64,000 bases of DNA, from assembly GCA_964370195.1 (NCBI GenBank), contig CAYJIH010000005.1, positions 20,166 to 84,165 of the forward strand, given 5' to 3'. This document shows positions 26,266 through 34,614 of the stretch, one piece after another; the first letter of the stretch is position 1; every line of letters starts with the position of its first letter. The position numbers were made by a program, and so were the translations under genes. The stretch is from JAAYCI01 sp964370195. GTDB taxonomy: Bacteria; Bacillota; Clostridia; Oscillospirales; Ruminococcaceae. Under the pieces are notes generated by a model that was not told the origin of the DNA, did not search any database, and worked only from the letters and a program-made list of their open reading frames with translations.

Positions 26266-27128
26266 TATCGCTCATTCTCCTTCATCTGCTGATACAATAA
26301 GCAATAACTTTCATATCTCTTTTGCGAAATCGCACCGTTTTGCACGGCTTCTCGCACAGCGCAACCGGTTTCACTTACGTGGCTACAACCAGAAAAACGA
26401 CACTGCAACATACGCTCTTTAATTTCAGGAAAAGCAAACTGAACATTTTCCGGCGCCATGCCGCCAACGCGTTGTAACTCGAAGCTGGCAAAACCCGGTG
26501 TGTCGGCCACAAGCCCCGTACCCAATTCAAACAATTCCACTTCACGCGTGGTATGGCGGCCACGACCTAATTTTTTGCTAATTTTCGCCGTTTCTCTGTT
26601 TGCTGTTGGACACAACGCATTCAGCAGTGTGCTTTTTCCAACACCGGAATTGCCACAAAACACACTCAGTTTTCCTTGTATCATCTCTTGCACTCTATCC
26701 AGCCCTTGCCCGCTTTCGACGCTTACACAAAACACAGGAAAACCAACATTTTTGTATGTATTTAGCAAGTCATCACACTCTGCTAAATCTGTTTTTGTCA
26801 CAAGAATCACAACCTCAGCTTCTTGCTCTATTGCCACTGCCGACAATTTGTCGAGCACAAAAAAGCTGGGGGTCGGCTGTGTTGTGGATGCCACCAAGAA
26901 CACCTGGTCCACATTGGCCACAGGTGGACGAACAAACACATTTTTTCTGGGCAAGATTTCTTCGATATACCACGTGTCAGCCTCTTGCCCTAGCAAAACA
27001 CCATCGCCGGCAAGAGGTTTTATCCCACGCTTACGAAAAATCCCCCGAGGCTTTACCTCTAAAAGCAAACCCTCGTCTGTCTTAACATAATAAAATCCAC
27101 CGATGCCTTTATATATAATTGCTTGCAT
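26262..27128 (-). CDS. rsgA: Ribosome small-subunit-dependent GTPase A
   Basis: 288 residues, circularly permuted GTPase acting in late 30S assembly. Domains in order: OB fold (~1-65); G4 motif TKTDLAE before G1 GNSGVGKSTLLN and G3 DTPGFASF; C-terminal zinc knuckle CRFSGCSHVSETGCAV. One base separates it from prkC, so it belongs to the def-to-thiN operon. Confidence 0.96.
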   Translation of the reverse strand: MQAIIYKGIGGFYYVKTDEGLLLEVKPRGIFRKRGIKPLAGDGVLLGQEADTWYIEEILPRKNVFVRPPVANVDQVFLVASTTQPTPSFFVLDKLSAVAIEQEAEVVILVTKTDLAECDDLLNTYKNVGFPVFCVSVESGQGLDRVQEMIQGKLSVFCGNSGVGKSTLLNALCPTANRETAKISKKLGRGRHTTREVELFELGTGLVADTPGFASFELQRVGGMAPENVQFAFPEIKERMLQCRFSGCSHVSETGCAVREAVQNGAISQKRYESYCLLYQQMKENERY

Positions 27129-27129
27129 A

Positions 27130-29139
27130 CTATGTTGTGGTGGCTGGTGTTGAAGTTGGCGTCGATTCCGGGGTTGGCGTCGGATCTGGGGTCGGGGTTG
27201 GTTCTGGGGTTGGTGTTGGCTCTAGCCCTTGAGACACCACCAAAGTAACCAAACTCCCCTGAACCACGTCACCACTGGCAGGGCTTTGCGCAATCACTGT
27301 ATCTGCCACTTGATCAGAATACTGAAATACAACGGTGGATTGTAGCCCCACAGCGGCTAAAGCCACAATTGCATCATACCTTTGCATGCCCGCCACACTG
27401 GGAATTGCCACTGTAGGGGGGGCCGGCGGTGGCTCTGGCCCTTTTGAAATGGTTATAAATACAGCGGTGCCGATGCTGACTTCAGCACCGGCTTCCGGGT
27501 TTTGTAAAATGACGGTGCCGGCCGGCGCATCGTTATACTCTTCTGTAGAAGTGCCCATTTGTAAATCGGAATCTTGTAATGTAGTGGTGGCTGTTGGCAC
27601 ATCCATACCGGTAACCGTTGGCACCACACGGTTATACTCGCCTCGCTCACCGGAAATATAAATCGTAAGCACTGTATCCGGCAAATTTTGCACAATACTA
27701 CCTGCTGCGGGGTCTGTGCTAATTACCTGCCCATTTGGCACACTTTCATCCACCACCACTTGCGCATAAGGGCGAAGCCCTAAATCCAATACCGTAGTAA
27801 TGGCTTCGTTTCGGCTCATGCCAGAAATATCCGGCACAGTAATTTCTTGAACCCCTTGGCTTACAGTAAGATAAATACGTTGGTTGGCCTTCACCATTTT
27901 AGGGTTCTCATTGCTACTGGTTGGGTTTTGGCTAATTACCTGGCCGGCCGGCACCCCGGGATTGCTTTCTTCAATAGGGGCTTCCAAACGCAAATGATTA
28001 TAAGGCTCATCGCGAAGAAGGCGCTGCACATCTTCATATTGCATGCCCACAAAATTAGGCAATAAAATATCCTCATACTCTGTAAAAAGCGGGTTGCCAC
28101 TGTTTGCAAACATCGAGAAAGCAACAGCTACACAAGCGCCACAAACTGCAAGCGTGATCGCCAATGTAATGGGCACAAGCCAGCTGCGCTTTTTTTTCTT
28201 TTTCTTTTGTCCTTTACGAGCGGGGCGTCTTGTATCATTAACCACTTTTTCAATATACCTCGTTGGTGCATTATTTGTAAGATACGTATACTCAAATTTT
28301 ATACTGGGATCTCTCTTGAAATGTTCAATATCACTCATCATTTCCAGTGCACTTTGATACCGCTGGCGTGGTTCCTTTTCCATGGCTTTCATGGTAATTT
28401 CCGCAAGCCCCAACGGCACCGATGTATTTACTGCTTCCAATGGCACAGGTGCATCCGATATTTGTGCTATTGCAACAGCCATTACATCATCACTGTCAAA
28501 CGGTACTTTGCCCGATAGCATTTCATACATCATAATGCCGGCCGAATATAAGTCACTGCGCTGGTCAGTCGATTCACCCTTCGCTTGCTCTGGGCTGATA
28601 TAATGCACACTGCCAATGGCTTGGTCGCTTACTGCATGGCTTTCACTTCGTGCCAAGCGAGCAATGCCAAAATCCATCACTTTCAACATGCCTTCGCCTG
28701 TTAGCATAATATTTTGTGGCTTTATATCACGGTGCACCACACCTCTGTCATGTGCATGCTGCAAAGCCTGCAGTATCTGCAACATAAAATGGATGGTTTC
28801 CTTATACGTTAAAGGTTCCCCTCGTTGTTCAATATACTCTTTTAATGTAATCCCTTCAATCAGTTCCATTACAATATATTGCATTTTTTCGCTGGAACTC
28901 ACGTCATACACCTTCACAATGTTGTCGTGATTCAAAACACTGATGGCACGGGATTCGTTGTTAAACCGCCGCACAAGCTCCTCGTTGTCGCGCAGTTCTT
29001 CTTTTAGTATTTTAACAGCTACCACACGATTTTGGCCCAAATCTTGCGCTTTGTAAACATCGGCCATACCACCTTCGCCCACAAGGCATTCCAGTTCATA
29101 ACGCCCGTCCAACCGCTTTCCAATCATGCTGTTATCCAT
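27130..29139 (-). CDS. prkC: PASTA-domain Ser/Thr protein kinase
   Basis: 669 residues. Cytoplasmic Hanks kinase domain (~12-275) with ATP loop GEGGMADVYKA, VAVKIL, catalytic HRDIKPQN and DFGIAR; basic juxtamembrane stretch; one transmembrane helix (~325-347); four extracellular PASTA repeats (~357-635) that bind muropeptides or lipid II; and a C-terminal Thr/Pro tail of PTPxPTPTP repeats. PrkC/Stk1 kinases sense cell-wall state and regulate growth, division and spore germination. It overlaps prpC by eight bases, the usual kinase-phosphatase pair. Confidence 0.96.
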   Translation of the reverse strand: MDNSMIGKRLDGRYELECLVGEGGMADVYKAQDLGQNRVVAVKILKEELRDNEELVRRFNNESRAISVLNHDNIVKVYDVSSSEKMQYIVMELIEGITLKEYIEQRGEPLTYKETIHFMLQILQALQHAHDRGVVHRDIKPQNIMLTGEGMLKVMDFGIARLARSESHAVSDQAIGSVHYISPEQAKGESTDQRSDLYSAGIMMYEMLSGKVPFDSDDVMAVAIAQISDAPVPLEAVNTSVPLGLAEITMKAMEKEPRQRYQSALEMMSDIEHFKRDPSIKFEYTYLTNNAPTRYIEKVVNDTRRPARKGQKKKKKKRSWLVPITLAITLAVCGACVAVAFSMFANSGNPLFTEYEDILLPNFVGMQYEDVQRLLRDEPYNHLRLEAPIEESNPGVPAGQVISQNPTSSNENPKMVKANQRIYLTVSQGVQEITVPDISGMSRNEAITTVLDLGLRPYAQVVVDESVPNGQVISTDPAAGSIVQNLPDTVLTIYISGERGEYNRVVPTVTGMDVPTATTTLQDSDLQMGTSTEEYNDAPAGTVILQNPEAGAEVSIGTAVFITISKGPEPPPAPPTVAIPSVAGMQRYDAIVALAAVGLQSTVVFQYSDQVADTVIAQSPASGDVVQGSLVTLVVSQGLEPTPTPEPTPTPDPTPTPESTPTSTPATTT

Positions 29140-29875
29140 TGGCGTTTCTCTCCCTTTTTTCCAAAATCAAAGCGGTGATGTTATCTGTTCCCCCGGCATT
29201 CAATGCTGCATTCACAAGGGCGCTTGTCATATCAAAAAAATCTGTTCCCATCAAAATGTTGGCTATTTGCTCATCCGACACCATGTTCGTTAGCCCGTCT
29301 GAGCAAAGCAAAATGATATCTCCCGGTGCAAACGGGCGGCGACTATAGCTTACTTTAACATGGTTCTCCACACCCAATGCTCGTGTTATCACATTTTTTT
29401 CAGGATGATGTGCAGCTTCTTGTTCCGAAAGTATGCCGGCATCTTGAAGTTCTTGCACCACCGAATGATCTTTTGTCAACTGCGTAAGCTCGCCTCGTCT
29501 AAAAAGATAAGCACGTGAATCTCCAACATGACAAACATGGAGTAAATCGTCTTTTATAATAGCACTTACCACCGTAGTGCCCATCACATGTTCCCCATGG
29601 CCACTTTCAACAAACACTACATTATTAGCGCGTTGCACCGCCTCATTCATCAACATCTGCACCGCTTCCGGCTCAAGCACAGCACAAAGCCCCGCCAAAA
29701 AAGACTCTTCTAAGCTATTGCTGGCCAGCTGAGAAGCAAGGCGCCCATGTTGTGCACCGCCCATGCCGTCACAGACGATGCCCCAAGCACCGCCCATTGG
29801 CAGATAGCCACTGCGGAAATTGTCTTGATTTTCCGCACGGTTTTTACCAATATCTGTCTTGCCGATCACTCTCAT
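29132..29875 (-). CDS. prpC: PP2C-type Ser/Thr protein phosphatase
   Basis: 247 residues, PPM/PP2C family, manganese-dependent. Metal motifs are CDGMGGAQHGRLAS, GDSRAYLFRRG, CSDGLTNMVSDEQI and GGTDNITALI. It reverses phosphorylation by PrkC. The gene follows rlmN by four bases. Confidence 0.96.
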   Translation of the reverse strand: MRVIGKTDIGKNRAENQDNFRSGYLPMGGAWGIVCDGMGGAQHGRLASQLASNSLEESFLAGLCAVLEPEAVQMLMNEAVQRANNVVFVESGHGEHVMGTTVVSAIIKDDLLHVCHVGDSRAYLFRRGELTQLTKDHSVVQELQDAGILSEQEAAHHPEKNVITRALGVENHVKVSYSRRPFAPGDIILLCSDGLTNMVSDEQIANILMGTDFFDMTSALVNAALNAGGTDNITALILEKRERNANG

Positions 29876-29879
29876 GTTT

Positions 29880-30923
29880 TCACCTTATATCGATTTCTTT
29901 TTGCGCTTGTTCGGCCCTCAATTGCCCACAAGCTGCGCCAATATCTGTTCCCAAACTACGTCTTACCGTAGCATTAAGCCCTTTTGCACACAGCATTTTT
30001 TGAAATTTTTGTGCCGCCGTTTGGCTGTCTCCCGTATAGGGGGACCCTTTAACATGGTTCACAGCAATTAAGTTCACGTGCCCACCCATGTTTCGAAGCA
30101 ACTTAAAAAGACGTGTTGCATCCCCTGTTTTATCATTTACACCGGGCACCACTGCATATTCGTAGCTAATACGCCGCTTCGTTTTCTTCTGATACAACTT
30201 GCAAGCGGCAAGCAGTTGTGCAACGGAATATGTGTTGGCCACCGGCATCATCGTGCGCCTTGTTTCATCATCTGCCGCATGCAAAGAAATGCTCAATGTC
30301 AGCGGCAATTCCATTTCTGCCAATTTTTCAATTTGCGGCACCAAACCACATGTTGATACACTCAAATTTCTGCCTGCCAAGTTTTGCCCACGCTCATCAC
30401 ATACAAGCTGAATAAAGTGTGTCACTTGCTCAAAATTATCAAGCGGCTCGCCAATGCCCATCATCACAATACGCGATACCGTTTTCCCGCTATCCTTTTG
30501 CACAACATAAACTTGTGCCAGCATCTCCCCCGCTGTTAAATTGCGCACAAGCCCATTTTGTGTGGAGGCACAAAAACGACATCCCATACGGCACCCCACT
30601 TGGCTGGAAATACAAAGGCTATAACCATATTTATATTCCATCAGCACAGCTTCCACATAATTATCGTCTTTTAAGCGCAAAAGATACTTCTGTGTGCCAT
30701 CTTTGCTTTTTTGGCAAAGAGCCACTTGCAATGTATCCAGCTGATAATTTTCTGCTAACTGTGCACGAAATGCACCGGGAAGGTTTTGCATTTCATCCAT
30801 GCTTGCCACTTGTTTTTTATGAAGCCAATCGAACAGTTGCCCTGCACGGTACGCCGGCTGGCCACACTCTTTCACCAAAGCTTCCAATTGCAAAAACGAC
30901 AATGAAGTCAAACTCTTTTTCAA
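29880..30923 (-). CDS. rlmN: Dual-specificity 23S rRNA/tRNA adenine-C2 methyltransferase
   Basis: 347 residues, radical SAM enzyme methylating A2503 of 23S rRNA and A37 of some tRNAs. The iron-sulphur cluster motif is GCRMGCRFCAST; GIGEPLDN and the C-terminal cysteine region (DIGAACGQL) are present. It starts with TTG 30923, preceded by GAGGGAG at eleven bases, a rather long spacing. Confidence 0.95.
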   Translation of the reverse strand: MKKSLTSLSFLQLEALVKECGQPAYRAGQLFDWLHKKQVASMDEMQNLPGAFRAQLAENYQLDTLQVALCQKSKDGTQKYLLRLKDDNYVEAVLMEYKYGYSLCISSQVGCRMGCRFCASTQNGLVRNLTAGEMLAQVYVVQKDSGKTVSRIVMMGIGEPLDNFEQVTHFIQLVCDERGQNLAGRNLSVSTCGLVPQIEKLAEMELPLTLSISLHAADDETRRTMMPVANTYSVAQLLAACKLYQKKTKRRISYEYAVVPGVNDKTGDATRLFKLLRNMGGHVNLIAVNHVKGSPYTGDSQTAAQKFQKMLCAKGLNATVRRSLGTDIGAACGQLRAEQAQKEIDIR

Positions 30924-30984
30924 ACGCTGTCTCGCTCCCTCATTCTAGTTTTGCAAACTTTTGCAAACATAGTCAACTTGTATT

Positions 30985-32292
30985 TTAACATATTCTTTCC
31001 ATCGATGCCACAAAAAAACCGGCCGTGTTTGTATTTTGTGGCAGAAAAGTCATCATTTTCTCATCTATGCACACATTTTTTGGTATATTTTCCGGCAAAA
31101 CCAGCACATATCCCGAATGTTCGGCCAAAAATGCCCTCACAACTTCCGCATTTTCAGCCGGACGTGGTGTACATGTTGCATAAATAAGCCGCCCGCCCAC
31201 ACGTACATACCGTGAAGCTGTTTGTAAAATACGCAGTTGCAAAGGTGGAAGTTGTGCAAAATGTGCCCCATCCCCATAGCGTAAATCCGGTTTTGAGGCC
31301 AACACGCCAAGCCCGGAGCATGGCACATCACAAAGCACTGCATCTTGCCCCGCCAACTCCTTGCGGTATTCAGCCGCATCATTTTCCATAAAAATCGCAT
31401 TTTCGATGCCAAGGCGCGCAAACAAATCTTTCGCTCGCTGCAACCGTGCACTGTTCACATCACAAACCGTTAAGCCATGCCCCCCTTGCATACACTGCGC
31501 CAACGTAGCACTTTTGCCACCCGGTGCCGCACACAAATCTAAAATACGTTGCCCTGGTTGCGCCTGCAAAACCATCGCTGCAAATTGTGAGGCAAAATCC
31601 TGCACATGGTACATTCCTTTTTCAAACAAGGGGTCATTTACCACACCACCGGCCAGCCGCACACGCAAGCTGTGTGGCAAAAGGCCATTGCTCACCTCGG
31701 CACCTGCCAGTAGCAGATTTTTTTCAAGTTCCACCTGTGTTGTGCGAAGGGTATTGACACGCAAACAAAAAGTCCCATCTGAGTGACTGGCTTTTAAATA
31801 GGCATCACAATCCTGCGCAAGAGCTTCTACAAGCGCCTTTGCAACAGCAGGTGACACACTATGTTCTGTACAAATCCGTTCTTCCTCTGTCATTTCTGCC
31901 GTATTTGGAAGAGATGCCGTGGCCGCCTTTCGTAAAACAGCATTCACAAAACCGGCTGCACTGCTTTTTCCAAGCCCACGTGTCAAATTCACAGCTTCAT
32001 GAATAGCGGCACGTGTTGGCACTTGCATATACCGTATTTGGCACAGCCCTGTTTCCAGTATTGCTCGCACTTCTACATCTAATTTTGCCATTGGACGTCG
32101 CAAAAATGGCAAAAGCAGAACATCCAGTGTAACAAGATGTTCTGCCGTATGTAGAAAAAGAGAAGCCGCAAAGGCACGCTCTCTTTGGGAAAGTGCCTGT
32201 TGTTTTAAGGCCGCATCCAAAGCCTCTGCCGTATATTGACCACCGTGCATTCGCACAAGTGCCACTGCAGCCGCACGCCTTGCCTTATCCAT
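30985..32292 (-). CDS. rsmB: 16S rRNA (cytosine-967-C5)-methyltransferase
   Basis: 435 residues. N-terminal NusB-like RNA-binding domain (~1-140) and a C-terminal Rossmann methyltransferase domain with SAM motif DLCAAPGGKSA and the two catalytic cysteines in CDVPCSGLGVLASKPDLR and YATCTPRPAEN. ATG 32292 has GGGAGA upstream. Confidence 0.95.
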   Translation of the reverse strand: MDKARRAAAVALVRMHGGQYTAEALDAALKQQALSQRERAFAASLFLHTAEHLVTLDVLLLPFLRRPMAKLDVEVRAILETGLCQIRYMQVPTRAAIHEAVNLTRGLGKSSAAGFVNAVLRKAATASLPNTAEMTEEERICTEHSVSPAVAKALVEALAQDCDAYLKASHSDGTFCLRVNTLRTTQVELEKNLLLAGAEVSNGLLPHSLRVRLAGGVVNDPLFEKGMYHVQDFASQFAAMVLQAQPGQRILDLCAAPGGKSATLAQCMQGGHGLTVCDVNSARLQRAKDLFARLGIENAIFMENDAAEYRKELAGQDAVLCDVPCSGLGVLASKPDLRYGDGAHFAQLPPLQLRILQTASRYVRVGGRLIYATCTPRPAENAEVVRAFLAEHSGYVLVLPENIPKNVCIDEKMMTFLPQNTNTAGFFVASMERIC

Positions 32293-32323
32293 ATTGTCTC
32301 CCTTTCCGGTGTTGCCTCTACAC

Positions 32324-33013
32324 TCATCGTCTGCGACTGGCTATGCTTACATAGTATAATAATTGCAACAAACTGGAAAGCAATGCAGCAAGATATGTCA
32401 TCGCCGCCGCTGTAAGAACTTTACGCACACCGGTACTTTCTTCTTGTGTTACCATACCCGTTTCATTCAGTGTTTTTATTGCACGGCGAGATGCGTCCAG
32501 CTCCACAGGCAATGTAACCAATTGGAACAAAACAGCCAATGCAAACAGTGCAATGCCCACATACACAAGCCCTAGCACATTCAAAAGGAACCCTACAAAA
32601 ATAAGCGGAATGGATAGACGCGAGCCCAAATTTGCCAGCGGTACAATGGCTGTGCGAATTTGAATTGGAAAATACCCCACAGAATGTTGCACAGCATGGC
32701 CACATTCATGTGCTGCCACACCCACAGCACCAATGGTTGGGGCATCATATATTGCCTCAGACAAGCTCACCACATTCGTGCGTGGGTCAAAATGATCTGT
32801 TAAACGGCCCGATACACGCGTCACCTGCACATGTTGTAAACCATTTAAATCCAAAATTCGACGTGCGGCCTGTGCACCGGTTAATCCTTGCATTGTGCGC
32901 ACATTCTCGTATTTTTTAAAAGTACTTTTCATTTTCCATTGTGCCCATAAAACCACAAGCAGGCCTGGAATCATATACAAAAAATACTCCATATTAAACC
33001 CATATAAATACAT
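32324..33013 (-). CDS. yugP: Membrane zinc metallopeptidase, YugP family
   Basis: About 229 residues from ATG 33013, which has AGGAG eight bases upstream; a GTG at 33022 overlaps that site. Predicted membrane protein with an N-terminal helix and two to three C-terminal helices. The active-site motif is AAHECGHAVQHS (HExxH). Family function is unclear; it regularly sits between fmt and rsmB in Clostridia, as here. Confidence 0.9.
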   Translation of the reverse strand: MYLYGFNMEYFLYMIPGLLVVLWAQWKMKSTFKKYENVRTMQGLTGAQAARRILDLNGLQHVQVTRVSGRLTDHFDPRTNVVSLSEAIYDAPTIGAVGVAAHECGHAVQHSVGYFPIQIRTAIVPLANLGSRLSIPLIFVGFLLNVLGLVYVGIALFALAVLFQLVTLPVELDASRRAIKTLNETGMVTQEESTGVRKVLTAAAMTYLAALLSSLLQLLYYVSIASRRR

Positions 33014-33024
33014 CCTATTCACTC

Positions 33025-33954
33025 CTATTCATTTCTATCTATATTTAAACAGTTGTGGATTTGCAATCGTTTTCCTTGTGCCCACTGTGTGCCGCTCATT
33101 GCTTTTTTCCCTTCAGGCACAAGCTCTACCAGTTCTAAAGACTGCTCGCCACATCCAACAATAAAAGGCTTAAGCGAAAGCACTTCCCCCACGGCCCCCT
33201 CCATTTGAGACACGTTTGTTTTAAGCACTTTTATCTTCTTTCCCTCTATTTCGAAAAAAGCTTGCGGCCATGGGTTACAACCGCGCACGAGGTTATGCAG
33301 CTCGCTTGCCGGTTTCGTCAAATCCATTTTTGCAATGCTTTTGCTAAGCGCCGGCGCCAAACTGGCTTCCCCTATTTGCGGCCTAGCCGTTGCCGTTTTA
33401 CTTTCAATCGCATCGATGGTGCGAACCAAAGAGAGCGCTCCCACCTCCGTCGCCTGTTTTAGCACTTCTCCTGCAGTGGCATTTTGATCAATCGCGAACA
33501 TTTCGGTACAGTAAAGATCCCCCGTGTCCAGCCCTTCATCAAGCCGCATGATGCTAACACCGGTTTTTTCACAACCATCGATCACTGCCCACTGAATAGG
33601 CGCGGCCCCGCGATACTGCGGTAAACAAGATACGTGTAAATTGATACAGCCAAAAGGCGGTAATTCTAAAATATCTTTTGGTAAAATGCGCCCATAGGCC
33701 ACCACCACAATCAAATCCGGTTTTAATTCCTTTAATTGCTGCAACACTTCTTCACCGCGCAAATGGTTTGGTTGAAACACCAAAACTGCGTGTTCTTCCG
33801 CCAATTGCTTCACAGGTGGCGGTGTTAGCACCTGTTTGCGCCCCACTGGCTTATCGGCCCGCGTAAACACGCCCACCACCTCATGTTTTGAATGAAGCAA
33901 GGAATCTAAACAGTAGCGTGCAATTTCAGGTGTGCCCATAAAGACGATTCTCAC
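33025..33954 (-). CDS. fmt: Methionyl-tRNA formyltransferase
   Basis: 309 residues. Formylates initiator Met-tRNA using 10-formyl-tetrahydrofolate. N-terminal MRIVFMGTPEIA, catalytic region NLHVSCLPQYRGAAPI, and MRLDEGLDTGD carry the conserved Asn, His and Asp. A C-terminal OB-like domain follows. It overlaps def by four bases (ATGA-type), the usual def-fmt pair. Confidence 0.97.
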   Translation of the reverse strand: MRIVFMGTPEIARYCLDSLLHSKHEVVGVFTRADKPVGRKQVLTPPPVKQLAEEHAVLVFQPNHLRGEEVLQQLKELKPDLIVVVAYGRILPKDILELPPFGCINLHVSCLPQYRGAAPIQWAVIDGCEKTGVSIMRLDEGLDTGDLYCTEMFAIDQNATAGEVLKQATEVGALSLVRTIDAIESKTATARPQIGEASLAPALSKSIAKMDLTKPASELHNLVRGCNPWPQAFFEIEGKKIKVLKTNVSQMEGAVGEVLSLKPFIVGCGEQSLELVELVPEGKKAMSGTQWAQGKRLQIHNCLNIDRNE

Positions 33955-34493
33955 GCGTCGTCCTCCTCAGGCAAAAATTCACTGTCAAGCTCATGCGGGT
34001 CATCTGGATCGTAAAAATGGTCGGCCAATGTGTCAAAGGTAACCCCTTTTAAATGGTCTGTTTCATGGCAAAAGCAACGTGCCATCAAATCTTCACCTTC
34101 CATTGTAAACGTGTTTCCGTAACGATCTTGTGCACGAACCACCACACGCTTTGGCCGGCGAACAGCCCCAAAAAGCCCCGGAAAAGAAAGGCATCCTTCG
34201 TACGCATATTGCACGCCCTCTTCTTCAATAATTTCAGGATTGATAAACTCACGCACCACAAGTTCTACCTCTTCATCGTCTGCCTGCACCAATTTTTGGG
34301 GATCCTCAAGTGCAATAAACACACTACGAAGCACCCCAACTTGTGGTGCCGCAAGGCCAAGCCCATCTGCTTCATGCATTGTTTCGGCCATATCATCCAG
34401 CAATTGTGCCAATCTATCATCAAATTTTGTTACAGACTTGCAGGGTTTTTTCAGGCCTGCATCCCCTTCTTGAATAATATTTCTTAATGCCAT
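33951..34493 (-). CDS. def: Peptide deformylase
   Basis: 180 residues. Removes the N-formyl group from new proteins. All three motifs are present: GLGLAAPQVGV, EGCLSFPG and CHETDHLKG (HExxH). The position before the His, commonly Gln, is Cys here. An acidic C-terminal tail (residues ~160-180, DPDDPHELDSEF) extends the protein. It is the first gene of the def-fmt-yugP-rsmB-rlmN-prpC-prkC-rsgA-thiN-rluD transcript. Confidence 0.96.
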   Translation of the reverse strand: MALRNIIQEGDAGLKKPCKSVTKFDDRLAQLLDDMAETMHEADGLGLAAPQVGVLRSVFIALEDPQKLVQADDEEVELVVREFINPEIIEEEGVQYAYEGCLSFPGLFGAVRRPKRVVVRAQDRYGNTFTMEGEDLMARCFCHETDHLKGVTFDTLADHFYDPDDPHELDSEFLPEEDDA

Positions 34494-34543
34494 TTTCGCT
34501 CTCCTTCATTATTGCTATTTCAAATGTTTTTTTTATTAAAATC

Positions 34544-34552
34544 ATTATAACA
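34544..34552 (-). promoter_or_regulatory. Extended -10 promoter of the def operon
   Basis: Minus strand TGTTATAAT (TG one base before TATAAT) ~50 bases before def. A TTGAAA further up is 20 bp away, too far for a normal -35, so an extended -10 promoter is the better reading. Confidence 0.5.
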
Positions 34553-34614
34553 CATTTAAATGCAGATGTTTTCAAAAACCCACTTATTTTCACGATATTT
34601 TCATATTCACGTTG

